Positions 1 to 8,918 of a DNA stretch of 64,000 bases are shown piece after piece. The stretch spans positions 62,001-126,000 of the forward strand of contig NZ_JANZKJ010000009.1 in assembly GCF_025642975.1 (NCBI RefSeq). The letters run 5' to 3'. The translations under genes and the position numbers were made by a program. The DNA comes from Pseudomonas sp. RIT-PI-S. Its GTDB lineage: Bacteria; Pseudomonadota; Gammaproteobacteria; Pseudomonadales; Pseudomonadaceae. How positions within the stretch are numbered: position 1 is the first letter of the stretch; each line of letters starts with the position of its first letter. The notes beneath the pieces were generated by a model that was not told where the DNA came from, ran no database searches, and was given only the letters and a program-made list of their open reading frames with translations.

Positions 1-767
1 TGAACGAGCTGGGCATCGACCCGTATTACTTCACCCTGCACGTGACCATCGACAATGCCAGCACCGGCCACGCCCACCGGGCCGCGCAGAGCCTGCGCGA
101 GCTGTTGCCGGCCAGCGGCCAGGCGGCATTTATCGAGCGCGTGCGCGCCGGTTATCAGCTCAATGAACTGGGCACCGGCACCCAGGCAACCATCGCGGCC
201 TTCGACCTCGATGAAGAACTGGTGGCGATGTTCGAGCGTAAGCAAACCTTCGCCCAGCACATGCATTCGGACTACTGCAAGATCGAGGGCCGTACCGTCA
301 ACCAGTGGCTGGCCGAGCCGGGCGGCATCCGCCCGTTCCTGTCCGCGTTGGAGCGCAAGGGCTGGATCAAGCGCAAGGCCGACCCGGCCGAGAGCCGCTT
401 CTGGCAGTTGATCGACGGGCCCGGCGCGGCAATGTTCGGGGTGTTCAGCGCCTATGAAAAACAACTGCTGGCCGACTGGATCGCCGATGGCTTCGTGCCC
501 GAAGCTGGCCAGCGCCGCGGTAGCACCAACCCATTTCGCAGCAAGTTCCGCGAGCATCCGTTGGCGACGTCTCTGGCGCAGGCCGGTGGGCCTAGCGTGG
601 AGGAACGCGCCGAGGTGCAGGCCGCGATAGGCCATGCCGGGCCAACGCCACGCTTGCAGCGCTTGCTGCCGTTCCTGGCGCCGCAGTGCCACGCGACCCC
701 CGCCGGGCTCTATGCCACGCGGCTTTACGCCCGGGAGCTTGCCGGCGAGCCAGGGATCAGCCGGTGA
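1..767 (+). CDS. Haem-oxygenase-like iron-containing redox enzyme, C-terminal part (5' end outside window)
   Basis: The reading frame is open from the first bases of the window (codons begin at base 3), so the N-terminus is missing and about 255 codons are visible. The visible start reads NELGIDPYYFTLHVTID followed by NASTGHAHRA. This looks like the histidine/acid-rich metal-binding helix of the haem-oxygenase-like diiron oxidase/oxygenase (HDO) superfamily. A long helical middle with HMHSDYCKIEGR follows. Known HDO enzymes oxidise or cleave small molecules; the substrate here cannot be read. The gene overlaps the next one by four bases (GTGA), so the two are translationally coupled. The family call rests on general pattern and is moderately sure. 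The missing N-terminus could hold further domains. Confidence 0.6.
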   Translation, partial: NELGIDPYYFTLHVTIDNASTGHAHRAAQSLRELLPASGQAAFIERVRAGYQLNELGTGTQATIAAFDLDEELVAMFERKQTFAQHMHSDYCKIEGRTVNQWLAEPGGIRPFLSALERKGWIKRKADPAESRFWQLIDGPGAAMFGVFSAYEKQLLADWIADGFVPEAGQRRGSTNPFRSKFREHPLATSLAQAGGPSVEERAEVQAAIGHAGPTPRLQRLLPFLAPQCHATPAGLYATRLYARELAGEPGISR

Positions 768-1729
768 ACGTGGCGCAAGGCTTCGCCCCTGCCGAACAGC
801 GCGAGGAGGGCGCCGCGTTGCTCGCCCTGGGCCGCTGGTTGGCCCAGCAGGGCTATCAGTTCATCACGCCCACGCCACTGACCCATCAACGCAACCTGGA
901 CCGCCACCCTGGCCCCGCCGCCGACCTGCGCGATGCCTTCGGCTGGAACCGGCCCTTTGCGGCCGAGCTATTGCCGGCGCCGTTGCTCGAGGCATTGCAG
1001 GAGGCCGGGGTGGTGGTGGCGGAGACGCCCGGTTTCTGGCGCAGCGAACTGCGGTGTTCGAGCTTGGGCAACGAGCGGCTGCTGCACTCCGGCTATCCCA
1101 CCGACGCGGCGGACGCGGTGTTCTTCGGCCCGGATACCTACCGGTTCGCCCGCGCCATCGGCCAGCACCTGCTGCAGCGCCCCGCAGCGCCGGCGCGCGC
1201 GGTGGACATCGGCTGCGGCAGCGGTGCCGGCGCCCTGGTGATCGCCAAGGCCTGCCCACACGCCGAGGTGTGGGGCACCGATATCAACCCCCACGCGCTG
1301 GCCCTGACCCGGGTCAACGCGGAACTCGCTGGCGCCGGCAACCTGCGCGGGCAGGCGAGCGACGTGCTGCGTGACTTGCCCGGCGCCTTCGACCTGATCG
1401 TCGCCAACCCGCCTTACATGCAGGACCCGAAGGGCCGCGCCTACCGCGACGGCGGCAGCGGCCTGGGCAGCGGGTTGTCCTTGCGCATCCTCAGCGAAGC
1501 CCTTCCGCGGCTCGCCCCCGGCGGAACGCTGCTGCTGTACACCGGCGTTGCAATCGTGGGCGGGGAAGACCCGTTCCTGACCGGTGCCAGGGACGTGCTC
1601 GAAGGTTTCGAAGGCCAGTGGCGTTACGCGGAAATAGACCCCGACGTGTTCGGCGAAGACCTGGTGCTGCCAGGGTATGCCAGCGCCGAGCGTATCGCCG
1701 TGGTAGTGCTGGAAGCCACGCGCGCGTAG
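764..1729 (+). CDS. Class I SAM-dependent methyltransferase with NPPY motif
   Basis: Start is GTG at 764, inside the GTGA overlap with the upstream stop codon, giving 321 aa. An open frame exists further upstream, but the overlap and lack of other signals favour this start. The SAM-binding motif I is VDIGCGSGAGALVIAKA (about residue 145), followed by GTDIN (acidic ribose-binding position) and the catalytic motif DLIVANPPYMQDP. NPPY is typical of HemK/PrmC-like enzymes that methylate amide or amino nitrogens. The N-terminal ~140 residues probably form a substrate-recognition domain. Coupling to an HDO-type oxidase suggests both act on the same small molecule or peptide; that is inference. The fold call is firm and the substrate is unknown. 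Confidence 0.75.
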   Translation: MNVAQGFAPAEQREEGAALLALGRWLAQQGYQFITPTPLTHQRNLDRHPGPAADLRDAFGWNRPFAAELLPAPLLEALQEAGVVVAETPGFWRSELRCSSLGNERLLHSGYPTDAADAVFFGPDTYRFARAIGQHLLQRPAAPARAVDIGCGSGAGALVIAKACPHAEVWGTDINPHALALTRVNAELAGAGNLRGQASDVLRDLPGAFDLIVANPPYMQDPKGRAYRDGGSGLGSGLSLRILSEALPRLAPGGTLLLYTGVAIVGGEDPFLTGARDVLEGFEGQWRYAEIDPDVFGEDLVLPGYASAERIAVVVLEATRA

Positions 1730-1744
1730 GCTTCGCATCCGCTC

Positions 1745-3058
1745 TGTGGGACCGGGCGAAGTCCGGGAACCCTGTCTGCCGAAGTCAGCGGCTAAGCCCA
1801 CGTTCGCCAGCGTTGCTGGCTCCTACAGGGTTCAGGCGCCTGATTTGGCAGCTGGGTGTGCTGGATTCAGCGATAAGCTGCCGCCACCCGCCTTGTGGGA
1901 CCGGGCGAAGCCCGGGAACCCTGTCTGCCGAAGTCAGCGTGTAAGCCCAGGCTCGCCAGCTCTGCTGGCTCCTACAGGGTTCAGGCGCCTGATTTGGCAG
2001 CTGGGTGTGCTGGATTCAGCGATAAGCCGCCGCCACCCGCCCTGTGGGACCGGGCAAAGCCCGGGAACCCTGCCTGCCGAAGTCAGCGTGTAAGCCCCAG
2101 GTTCGCCAGCGTTGCTGGCTCCTACAGGGTTCAAACGCCGGATTTGGCAGCTCGGTGTGCTGGATTCAGCGATAAGCCGCCGCCCCCCGCCTTGTGGGAC
2201 CGGGCAAAGCCCGGGAACCCTGCCTGCCCGAAGCCAGCGGCTAAGACCAGGTTCGCCAGCGTTGCTGGCTCCTACAGGGTTCAGGCGCCTGATTTGGCAG
2301 CTGGGTGTGCTGGATTCAGCGATAAGCTGCCGCCACCCGCCTTGTGGGACCGGGCAAAGCCCGGGAACCCTGCCTGCCCGAAGCCAGCGGCTAAGACCAG
2401 GTTCGCCAGCGTTGCTGGCTCCTACAGGGTTCAAACGCCGGATTTGGCAGCTCGGTGTGCCGGATTCAGCGATAAGCTGCCGCCACCCGCCTTGTGGGAC
2501 CGGGCGAAGCCCGGGAACCCTGCCTGCCGAAGTCAGCGTGTAAGCCCCAGGTTCGCCAGCGTTGCTGGCTCCTACAGGGTTCAGGCGCCTGATTTGGCAG
2601 CTGGGTGTGCTGGATTCAGCGATAAGCTGCCGCCACCCGCCCTGTGGGACCGGGCGAAGCCCGGGAACCCTGTTTGCCCGAAGCCAGCGGCTAAGACCAG
2701 GTTCGCCAGCGTTGCTGGCTCCTACAGGGGTCGGCGCTTGGCTTGGCAGCTGGGTGTGCTGGATTTAGGGGTAAGCGGCAACCTACCCTGTGGGACCGGG
2801 CGAAGCCCGGGAACTCTGCCTGCCGAAGTCAGCGGCTAAGACCAGGTTCGCCAGCGTTGCTGGCTCCTACGGGGTTCAGGCGCCTGGCTTGGCGGCCGGA
2901 TGTACCGGGTTTAGGGATCAGCTGCCACCTGCTTTGTGGGACCGGGCGAAGCCCGGGAACCAGGTACGCCGGGTTCAGGGAGTAAGCCCAGGTTCGCCAG
3001 CTTTGCTGGCTCCTACAGGGGGCGGCGCTTGGCTTGGCAGCTGGGTGTGTTGGATTTA
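1745..3058. repeat. Tandem array of nine REP-pair units (period 146-150 bp)
   Basis: Nine units begin with TGTGGGACCGGGC at about 1745, 1894, 2043, 2193, 2343, 2493, 2643, 2789 and 2935. Each holds one palindrome (CCGGGC-GAA/AAA-GCCCGG), then a second REP-like palindrome (TTCGCCAGC-GTT-GCTGGC followed by CTCCTACAGGG), then a spacer with TTTGGCAGCTGG...GGATTCAGCGATAAGC. The middle six units are nearly identical; the last two are shorter and more diverged. It fills the whole gap between the convergent methyltransferase and agmatinase genes. The unit resembles bacterial interspersed mosaic elements of pseudomonads, but the head-to-tail amplification is unusual. Confidence 0.93.
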
Positions 3059-4027
3059 ACGGTCAACCGGGGTTCGGGCATCTTTGGCCACTGCATACAA
3101 ACACAACATCTCCATCGCCAGCGCTGCCGCGGCCAGCGAGGTGATTTCGGCGCTGTCGTAGGCCGGGGCCACTTCTACCACGTCCATACCTATCAGGTTG
3201 ATGCCGCGAAGCCCCCCGAGGATTTCCAGCGCTTGTACCGTGCTCAGGCCGCCGCACACCGGCGTGCCGGTGCCAGGGGCGAAGGCGGGGTCCAGGCAGT
3301 CGATGTCGAAGGTGAGGTACACCGGGTGGTCGCCCACCCGGGCGCGAATCGCCTCGATGATTGCATCCACGCCCCGGCGATGAACCTGGCGGGCATCCAG
3401 CACCTGGAAGCCCAGGGTGTCGTCGTTGGTGGTGCGCAGGCCGATCTGCACCGAGCGCTCGGGCGCAACCAGCCCCTCGCGGGCGGCGTGATAGAACATG
3501 GTGCCGTGGTCGATGCGCTGGCAGCCTTCATCGGGCCACGTGTCGCTATGGGCATCGAAGTGAATCAGCGACAGCGGCCCGTGGACCCTGGCATGGGCCT
3601 TGAGCAAGGGATAGGTGATGAAGTGGTCGCCGCCCAGGGTCAGCATCGCGCAGCCGGCGCCGAGAATGTGCTCGGCGTGCCGTTGGATGCTCGCCGGCAC
3701 AGTGTCTGGTTGGCCGTGGTCGAAGCTGCAATCGCCGTAGTCGATCACCGCCAGTTGGTCGAAGGGATCGAACGTCCATGGCCAGTGCCGCGCCCAGGCC
3801 GACTGCACCGACGCGGCGCGGATGCCGCGCGGTCCGAAGCGGGCGCCGGGGCGGTTGCTGGTGGCGGTGTCGAACGGCACGCCGCTGACCACCACGTCCA
3901 CGCCAGCCAGATCACGGCTGTAGCGCCGGCGCATAAAGCTGGTGATGCCGCTGTAGGTGCTCTCTGCCGCCGTGCCATAGAGGCTGCCGCGGGTGATGGC
4001 CTGGTCGTTGTTCAAGGCTTGTTCCAT
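3056..4027 (-). CDS. speB: Agmatinase / ureohydrolase family enzyme
   Basis: A 323-aa arginase-fold enzyme. The binuclear manganese motifs are all present: GGDHFITYP (His), SLIHFDAHSDTW (Asp-His-Asp) and LTFDIDCLDPAFAPGTGTP (Asp-x-Asp). The likely reaction is agmatine to putrescine plus urea; guanidinobutyrase or a related ureohydrolase is the main alternative because the family cannot be resolved by motif alone. AGGAAACCTCACC precedes the ATG. It lies 12 bases downstream of a polyamine-type binding-protein gene on the same strand, which fits uptake and use of agmatine or polyamines. The C-terminal end lies next to the repeat array. Confidence 0.85.
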   Translation of the reverse strand: MEQALNNDQAITRGSLYGTAAESTYSGITSFMRRRYSRDLAGVDVVVSGVPFDTATSNRPGARFGPRGIRAASVQSAWARHWPWTFDPFDQLAVIDYGDCSFDHGQPDTVPASIQRHAEHILGAGCAMLTLGGDHFITYPLLKAHARVHGPLSLIHFDAHSDTWPDEGCQRIDHGTMFYHAAREGLVAPERSVQIGLRTTNDDTLGFQVLDARQVHRRGVDAIIEAIRARVGDHPVYLTFDIDCLDPAFAPGTGTPVCGGLSTVQALEILGGLRGINLIGMDVVEVAPAYDSAEITSLAAAALAMEMLCLYAVAKDARTPVDR

Positions 4028-4039
4028 GGTGAGGTTTCC

Positions 4040-5122
4040 TTATTGTTCGCGGCTTCGGAAGGCGGTCCACAGTCGAGTGCGCTGGCGCATTGCGTCCAAG
4101 CTCATGCTTTGGTCGGCATACAAGCGTTGGCGCAGGTCGCTGGGTGGGTAGAGGTTGGGATCGGTGCGGATGGCCGCGTCCACCAGCGCCGTAGCCTGTG
4201 TGTTGGCGTTGGCGAAGAACAGCGTGTTGGTGAGGTCGGCCAACGATTCCGGGCGCAGCAGGAAGGCAATCAAGGCCTTCGCCGCCTCAGGGTGTGGCGC
4301 GCTCTTGGGAATCGCCAAGTTGTCCTGCCACACCAATGTGCCCTCGCGGGGAATACGGTACTGCACTTGGTAAGGCCGGCCGGCCTTGCGCGCCTGGTCG
4401 GCGGCGGTGGCGGCGTCGCCGTTGTAGGTCAGGGCCAGGCAGGTGTCGCCGGTGGCCAGGTCATTGATCTGCCGGCCGTTGGCAACATAACTCACGTAGG
4501 GCTGCAGGCCATGCAGCAACGCGCCGGCAGCGTCCAGGTCTGCCTTGGTTTTGGAGTAGGGGTCCTTGCCGAGGTAATGGAGGGCCAGGCCGATCACTTC
4601 CTGGGGGGAGTCGATCAACGAGATGCCGCAATCGGCGAGCTTGCTCGCGTACTCCGGCTTGAACAGCAGGTCGAGGCTGTCGAGCGGCACGCCGGGCAAG
4701 CGCTTTTCGACTGCCTGCACGTTCAGCCCTAGCCCCAGGGTGCCCCAGGTGTAGGGCACCGCATGTTGGTTCCCCGGGTCGATCGCGGCCAGCTTTCCGA
4801 GCAGGTCGCTGTCCAGCGCCTGGTAACCCGGCATGGCCTGCTGATCGGTGGGCTGCAACGCCCCGGCCTTGAGCAGGCGGGTGAGCATACTGGCCGAAGG
4901 CACCACCACGTCGTAACTGCCGCCCGCGGTGAGTAGCTTGGTTTCCAGCACCTCGGTGGAGTCGAAGGTGTCCAGGTGTACCCGGTAGCCGGTCTCGTGC
5001 TCGAAGCGTTCAAGCGTTGCAGGGCTTACGTAGTCGGCCCAGCTGTAGAGGTTGACCACCTTGTCCTCGGCATGGAGGGGCAAGGCAAAGGCGAGCAGTG
5101 TGGGCAATAACCAAGTGCGCAT
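4040..5122 (-). CDS. Polyamine-type ABC transporter periplasmic binding protein (PotF/SpuD-like)
   Basis: A 360-aa protein with a short signal peptide (MRTWLLPTLLAFALPLHA). The mature start VVNLYSWADYVSP is characteristic of spermidine/putrescine-binding proteins, as are VHLDTFDSTEVLETKLL and YDVVVPSASMLTRLLKAGAL. Later blocks (PYTWGTLGLGLN, LALTYNGDAATA, IPREGTLVWQDNLAIP) also match that family. The permease and ATPase subunits are not nearby, so it must work with a transporter encoded elsewhere or serve as an extra ligand receptor. It probably forms an operon with the agmatinase gene 12 bases downstream and faces a divergent LysR gene. Family call firm; exact ligand unknown. Confidence 0.88.
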   Translation of the reverse strand: MRTWLLPTLLAFALPLHAEDKVVNLYSWADYVSPATLERFEHETGYRVHLDTFDSTEVLETKLLTAGGSYDVVVPSASMLTRLLKAGALQPTDQQAMPGYQALDSDLLGKLAAIDPGNQHAVPYTWGTLGLGLNVQAVEKRLPGVPLDSLDLLFKPEYASKLADCGISLIDSPQEVIGLALHYLGKDPYSKTKADLDAAGALLHGLQPYVSYVANGRQINDLATGDTCLALTYNGDAATAADQARKAGRPYQVQYRIPREGTLVWQDNLAIPKSAPHPEAAKALIAFLLRPESLADLTNTLFFANANTQATALVDAAIRTDPNLYPPSDLRQRLYADQSMSLDAMRQRTRLWTAFRSREQ

Positions 5123-5222
5123 GGCGGTTATCCGAGGAAGGAGGTGCGGCGATCATGGCCTGGGGTTTAAATTGGAAAAATATCAACGTCAGCAAGCTGA
5201 CATTCATGCGGAGCAATGTTTG

Positions 5223-6122
5223 ATGTTGGGCCAATTGCACGATCTGGATCTGCAACACCTTCGCTTGTTCGTGAGTGTGGCCGAGGCAGGAGGGTTCAGC
5301 GCCGCGCAAGGGGTGCTGGGCCTCAGCCAGCCCACTATCAGCCAGCAGATGGCGCGGCTCGAGACCCGCCTCGGCTACCGGCTGTGCAGCCGGGGGAAGG
5401 CTGGGTTCAGGTTGACCAGCAAGGGCGAGCGCTTGCTGTTGTCCACGCGCGAGCTGTTCGCGGCCATCGAACAGTTTCGCCAGCAATCCAATGGCGTGGC
5501 GGGGCGTTTGCTGGGCGAGGTGCGCCTGGGCTTTTCCGAAGCCCTGGCCCCTGCCGTCATCCAGCGCCTGGGCGAGGCAGTAGGGCGGTTCCGCCAGCGC
5601 GATGAATCGGTGCGCATCGAACTGCTGAGCACCATGCCGGCGGACATGGAACGGCTGTTGCTGGAGCAGCGGCTGGACCTGGCCATCGGTTATTTCTTCA
5701 AAGGCCAGACCGCTTTCGACTACCGGCCCCTGTTCTGGGAAGAGCAGGCGCTGTATTGCGCCCAGGGGCACCCCTTGGCCAGCGCCGAGGGTGATATCGG
5801 AGAGCTGCTACGGCTCGCGGACTGCGTCGAACACCCTTATCGCTTTCCGCAGAACCCGGATGCGCAGGTGATGGGCAACAGTTCGGCGCGCTCGGAGCAG
5901 GTCGAGGGCACGTTGGCATTCATCCTGTCGGGCAAGCACATCGGTTACCTCCCTTGCCACTATGCGGCGCCGTGGGTGTCAAACGGTTTGCTACGGCGGC
6001 TGGCCGACCCGCAAGGCGTGATCGAGGTGCCGTTCTACCTTGCCGGGCGCCGAGGCCAGGCCGCCAGCGAGGCGCGGCAAGCGTTCGAGCAGGACCTGCT
6101 GGTGACCTTCGGGGCATGCTAG
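5223..6122 (+). CDS. LysR-family transcriptional regulator
   Basis: The ATG at 5223 has CGGAG about nine bases upstream and gives 299 aa, a normal LysR length. The frame stays open further 5' but would add an implausible tail overlapping the divergent gene. The helix-turn-helix lies at residues 6-65 (LQHLRLFVSVAEAGGFSAAQ, then LSQPTISQQMARLE). An effector-binding domain follows, containing RLGFSEALAPAVIQRLGEA and ALYCAQGHPLA. It is transcribed divergently from the polyamine-binding protein/agmatinase pair with a ~100-bp gap, so those genes are its natural candidate targets. The SDR gene 63 bases downstream is another. Targets are inferred. Confidence 0.9.
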   Translation: MLGQLHDLDLQHLRLFVSVAEAGGFSAAQGVLGLSQPTISQQMARLETRLGYRLCSRGKAGFRLTSKGERLLLSTRELFAAIEQFRQQSNGVAGRLLGEVRLGFSEALAPAVIQRLGEAVGRFRQRDESVRIELLSTMPADMERLLLEQRLDLAIGYFFKGQTAFDYRPLFWEEQALYCAQGHPLASAEGDIGELLRLADCVEHPYRFPQNPDAQVMGNSSARSEQVEGTLAFILSGKHIGYLPCHYAAPWVSNGLLRRLADPQGVIEVPFYLAGRRGQAASEARQAFEQDLLVTFGAC

Positions 6123-6185
6123 AGGCGCCTTCTCGGCGCGCCCGCGCCGCGCGAACCATTTCGAATTTCAACCCGTGAGGCCGCT

Positions 6186-6983
6186 ATGGATCTAGGAATC
6201 AAAGGGCGTGTGGCGCTGATCACCGGTGCCAGTGGTGGCATCGGCCAGGCCACGGCCCGGCTGTTGAGCGAGGAAGGCGTGCGCCTGGTGCTGACGGACC
6301 GCGACGGCGAAGGCCTGGAGCAGCTGGGCGCAGGGCTGCCTGGCGAGGCGTTGAGTGTTGTGGCCGACATCACCGACCAGGCAGCCATCGACGCACTGGT
6401 CGAACAGGCCAAGGCGCGTTTTGGCCAGGTGGACATCGTGGTGCACGCCGCGGGCGTCACTGGCGCCAAGGGCGACCCGCTGCAGCTGAGCGACGCGGAC
6501 TACCAAGAGGCCTGGGCCACAGACTTCTTCTCGGCGGTGCGAATCGCCCGCGCGACCCTCCCGGCCATGCGCGGCAGAGGCTGGGGGCGTTTCGTCTGCA
6601 TCACTTCGGAAAATGCCGTGCAACCGTATTGGGAGGAGGTCACCTACAACGTGGCGAAGGCGGCCCTGAGCGCGTTCATCAAGAACCTCTCGTACAAGGA
6701 AGCCGCCCACGGGGTGCTGTGCAACACCGTGGCGCCGGCGTTCATCGAAACCGGCATGACCGACGGCATGATGGCGCAGCGCGCCGAAGAACTGGGCGTG
6801 AGCGTTGAACAGGCGGTCAAAAGCTTTCTGGAAAACGAACGGCCGGGCATCGTGCAGCAACGCCGTGGCCAGCCCGAGGAAGTCGCCGCGGCCATCGCGC
6901 TGCTGGTATCGGCACGTGGCTCGTTTATCAACGGCGCCAACTTGCGGGTCGATGGCGGGTCTGTGCAGGCAGTGCAGAACTGA
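6186..6983 (+). CDS. SDR-family NAD(P)-dependent oxidoreductase
   Basis: A 265-aa classical short-chain dehydrogenase. Visible signatures are the cofactor-binding TGASGGIG near residue 15, a downstream acidic position (LTDRDGEGL) suggesting NAD preference, HAAG near residue 88, the catalytic serine region ITSENAVQP, and YNVAK (Tyr-x3-Lys). PAFIETGMTDGM and the C-terminal GANLRVDGGSVQ are also typical. It follows the LysR gene by 63 bases on the same strand and converges on the amidase gene. The substrate cannot be deduced. Confidence 0.9.
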   Translation: MDLGIKGRVALITGASGGIGQATARLLSEEGVRLVLTDRDGEGLEQLGAGLPGEALSVVADITDQAAIDALVEQAKARFGQVDIVVHAAGVTGAKGDPLQLSDADYQEAWATDFFSAVRIARATLPAMRGRGWGRFVCITSENAVQPYWEEVTYNVAKAALSAFIKNLSYKEAAHGVLCNTVAPAFIETGMTDGMMAQRAEELGVSVEQAVKSFLENERPGIVQQRRGQPEEVAAAIALLVSARGSFINGANLRVDGGSVQAVQN

Positions 6984-7003
6984 CCCGCCCGCCAACTGCC
7001 ACA

Positions 7004-7036
7004 GGGGGCGGCTCGGGCTAGCCCAGCCCGGCCGCT
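7004..7036. repeat. REP-like palindrome between convergent genes
   Basis: GGCGGCTCGGGCTAGCCCAG and the following GCCCGGCCGCTCCTG form an imperfect inverted repeat resembling the CTCCTAC-type extragenic palindromes elsewhere in the window. It may help end transcription of the convergent SDR and amidase genes. There is no T-run, so a terminator role is unproven. Confidence 0.35.
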
Positions 7037-7050
7037 CCTGCTGCTCTGGG

Positions 7051-8769
7051 TTACGCCCCCAACGGCGGGGTGCGCGGCGGCACACGCCGCTGGCTGCCGG
7101 TCGCTTCGAAAGCGGCGGCGAAGCGCAGCAGGTTCGAGTCGTCGTAGGCACGGCCGGCGAAGGTAAGCCCCACCGGCATGCCGATGTCGGCCATCACGCC
7201 CATGGGCACGGTGACCGTGGGCACGCCCAGGTGGCGGATGGCGAGGTTGCCGTTGGCGACCCAGATGCCATTGCTCCAGGCGATGTCTGCCGAGGCCGGG
7301 TTGACGTCGGCGTCCGCCGGGCCCACGTCTGCCACGGTGGGGAACAGCACTGCATCGAGGCCTTGCGCGGTCAACCAGTCTTCCAGGTCGATGCGACGGG
7401 TCTGCTCCAGCGCACGCAAGCCATCGGGCACGGTAGGGATCTGGTCCCACGGAGTGATACCGCGCTCGGCCATGCGCACGTACTCGTCCATGCCGGCAGC
7501 CAGGTCGCCTTCACGGTTGGGCAGGGTGCCAGGGTCGTGAGGGAAGATCTGCGGGCCATCCACGTCCACCAGCCGGTTCAAGGCAGGGTCTCCGTTGGCC
7601 TGGAGGAAGTCATCGAACGCCCAGGCGGTCAGGTCCCACAGTTCGTGGTGTAAAAATTCCTTAGACACCAGGCCGCGGTTGAATACCGTCGGCGCGCCGG
7701 GCCGGTCGCCTTCGCAATTGGACACCAGCGGGAAGTCCACCTCGAGCACTTCGGCGCCCGCGGCTTCCAGCGCTTGGCGTGCCGCTTCCCACAGGGCGAT
7801 CACCGAGGCGCGGGTGTTGATGCGTTGGCCGGTCGGGCCACCGATGCCGGGGTTTTCGCTGGTGCCGGCTTCTGGGTCGGCGTTGATGTACATGCGCGGC
7901 ACACCGAAGCGCTTGCCAGCCAACGCCTGGGCGCCAGCGGCCAACGCCGGGTACGAGGTGGGGCGCACGGCGGAGGCGGCGGGGATGGGTACCCAGGGTT
8001 GCAACCGCCAGAGATCGCCGCGGGTGTCCGGGTCGTTGGCGACGATCACATCCAGCACCTCAAGCAGGTCGGCCATGGTGCGTGCGAACGGCACCACCAC
8101 GTCCATGGTCGGGGTGAGCGGCCAGTTGCCACGCACCGAGATCACCCCGCGCGAAGGGGTATAGGCGCACAGGCCGTTGTTCGAGGCAGGGCCGCGACCG
8201 CTGGACCAGGTTTCTTCGGCCAGGCCGAAGGCAGAGAAACTGGCGGCGGTAGCGGTGCCCGCGCCGTTGGAAGAGCCGGAGGCGAAGGGCGCGGTGAGGT
8301 AGGCGGCGTTATACGGGCTTTCGGCCCGGCCATAAACGCCGCGCTGCATGCCGCCGTTGGCCATTGGCGGCATGTTGGTCTTGCCCAGGCAGATTGCCCC
8401 GGCGGCCCGCAGGCGTTCGATGGTGAACGCGTCGCGGTGCGCCACCAGCTTGGCGAAGGCGGGGCTGCCGGAGGCCGCGGTCAGGCCCTTGACCAAGTAG
8501 CTGTCCTTGGCGGTATAGGGAATGCCATCGAGCGGGCTGAGGGTTTCGCCCCGGGCGCGACGGGCATCGGAAGCCTGTGCTTCCTTGAGCGCCTCGGGGT
8601 TGCGCACCACCACGGCGTTGAGCGCGGTGGGGGTGTCTAGGCCGTCATAGGCGTCGATCCGCGCCAGGTAGGCTTGAACCAGCTCGACAGCGGTGGTTTG
8701 GCCCGCTTCGAGCGCCGCGCGCAGGTCGGCAATGGAAACTTCGGTGACTTCGATCATGCTCAGCGCCAT
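7051..8769 (-). CDS. Amidase-signature-family hydrolase
   Basis: A 572-aa Ser-cisSer-Lys amidase. The catalytic lysine lies in GIPYTAKDSYLVKGL, the cis-serine in ASGSSNGAGTATAAS, and the nucleophile serine in LAEETWSSGRGPAS. The last replaces the usual DTGGSIR form (TWSSGRG instead of TGGSIRG), so this is a divergent branch. Start is ATG at 8769; a second in-frame ATG at 8757 is equally possible because neither has a strong ribosome site. There is no signal peptide, so it is probably cytoplasmic. Family members hydrolyse a wide range of amides; the substrate is unknown. It stands alone, convergent with the SDR gene. Confidence 0.85.
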   Translation of the reverse strand: MALSMIEVTEVSIADLRAALEAGQTTAVELVQAYLARIDAYDGLDTPTALNAVVVRNPEALKEAQASDARRARGETLSPLDGIPYTAKDSYLVKGLTAASGSPAFAKLVAHRDAFTIERLRAAGAICLGKTNMPPMANGGMQRGVYGRAESPYNAAYLTAPFASGSSNGAGTATAASFSAFGLAEETWSSGRGPASNNGLCAYTPSRGVISVRGNWPLTPTMDVVVPFARTMADLLEVLDVIVANDPDTRGDLWRLQPWVPIPAASAVRPTSYPALAAGAQALAGKRFGVPRMYINADPEAGTSENPGIGGPTGQRINTRASVIALWEAARQALEAAGAEVLEVDFPLVSNCEGDRPGAPTVFNRGLVSKEFLHHELWDLTAWAFDDFLQANGDPALNRLVDVDGPQIFPHDPGTLPNREGDLAAGMDEYVRMAERGITPWDQIPTVPDGLRALEQTRRIDLEDWLTAQGLDAVLFPTVADVGPADADVNPASADIAWSNGIWVANGNLAIRHLGVPTVTVPMGVMADIGMPVGLTFAGRAYDDSNLLRFAAAFEATGSQRRVPPRTPPLGA

Positions 8770-8918
8770 TGTTGTTGTCGGTACAGGGGCGCCATTCTGG
8801 CAAGGCCCGAGCCGGGCCGCCAGTCCCTGTCTATTATTTTTAACGATTCCTGCTCAGCGAGCTGCGCTTACGCCTACCGTGAGGGCTTCCGATAGGCGCG
8901 GGCGACAGCCCGCTAACC

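Noticed and set aside
1895..2839. Open frame of 314 codons with a repeated protein pattern
   Set aside because: It lies wholly in the palindromic repeat array; the 150-bp period keeps the frame open by chance, and no ribosome site or family match is seen.
1745..3058. CRISPR array
   Set aside because: Units are ~149 bp, palindromic and near identical throughout, with no short repeats separated by unique spacers, and there are no cas genes.
2936..4732. Plus-strand open frame of 598 codons
   Set aside because: Antisense to agmatinase and the polyamine-binding protein, whose motifs are clear; typical GC-rich shadow frame.
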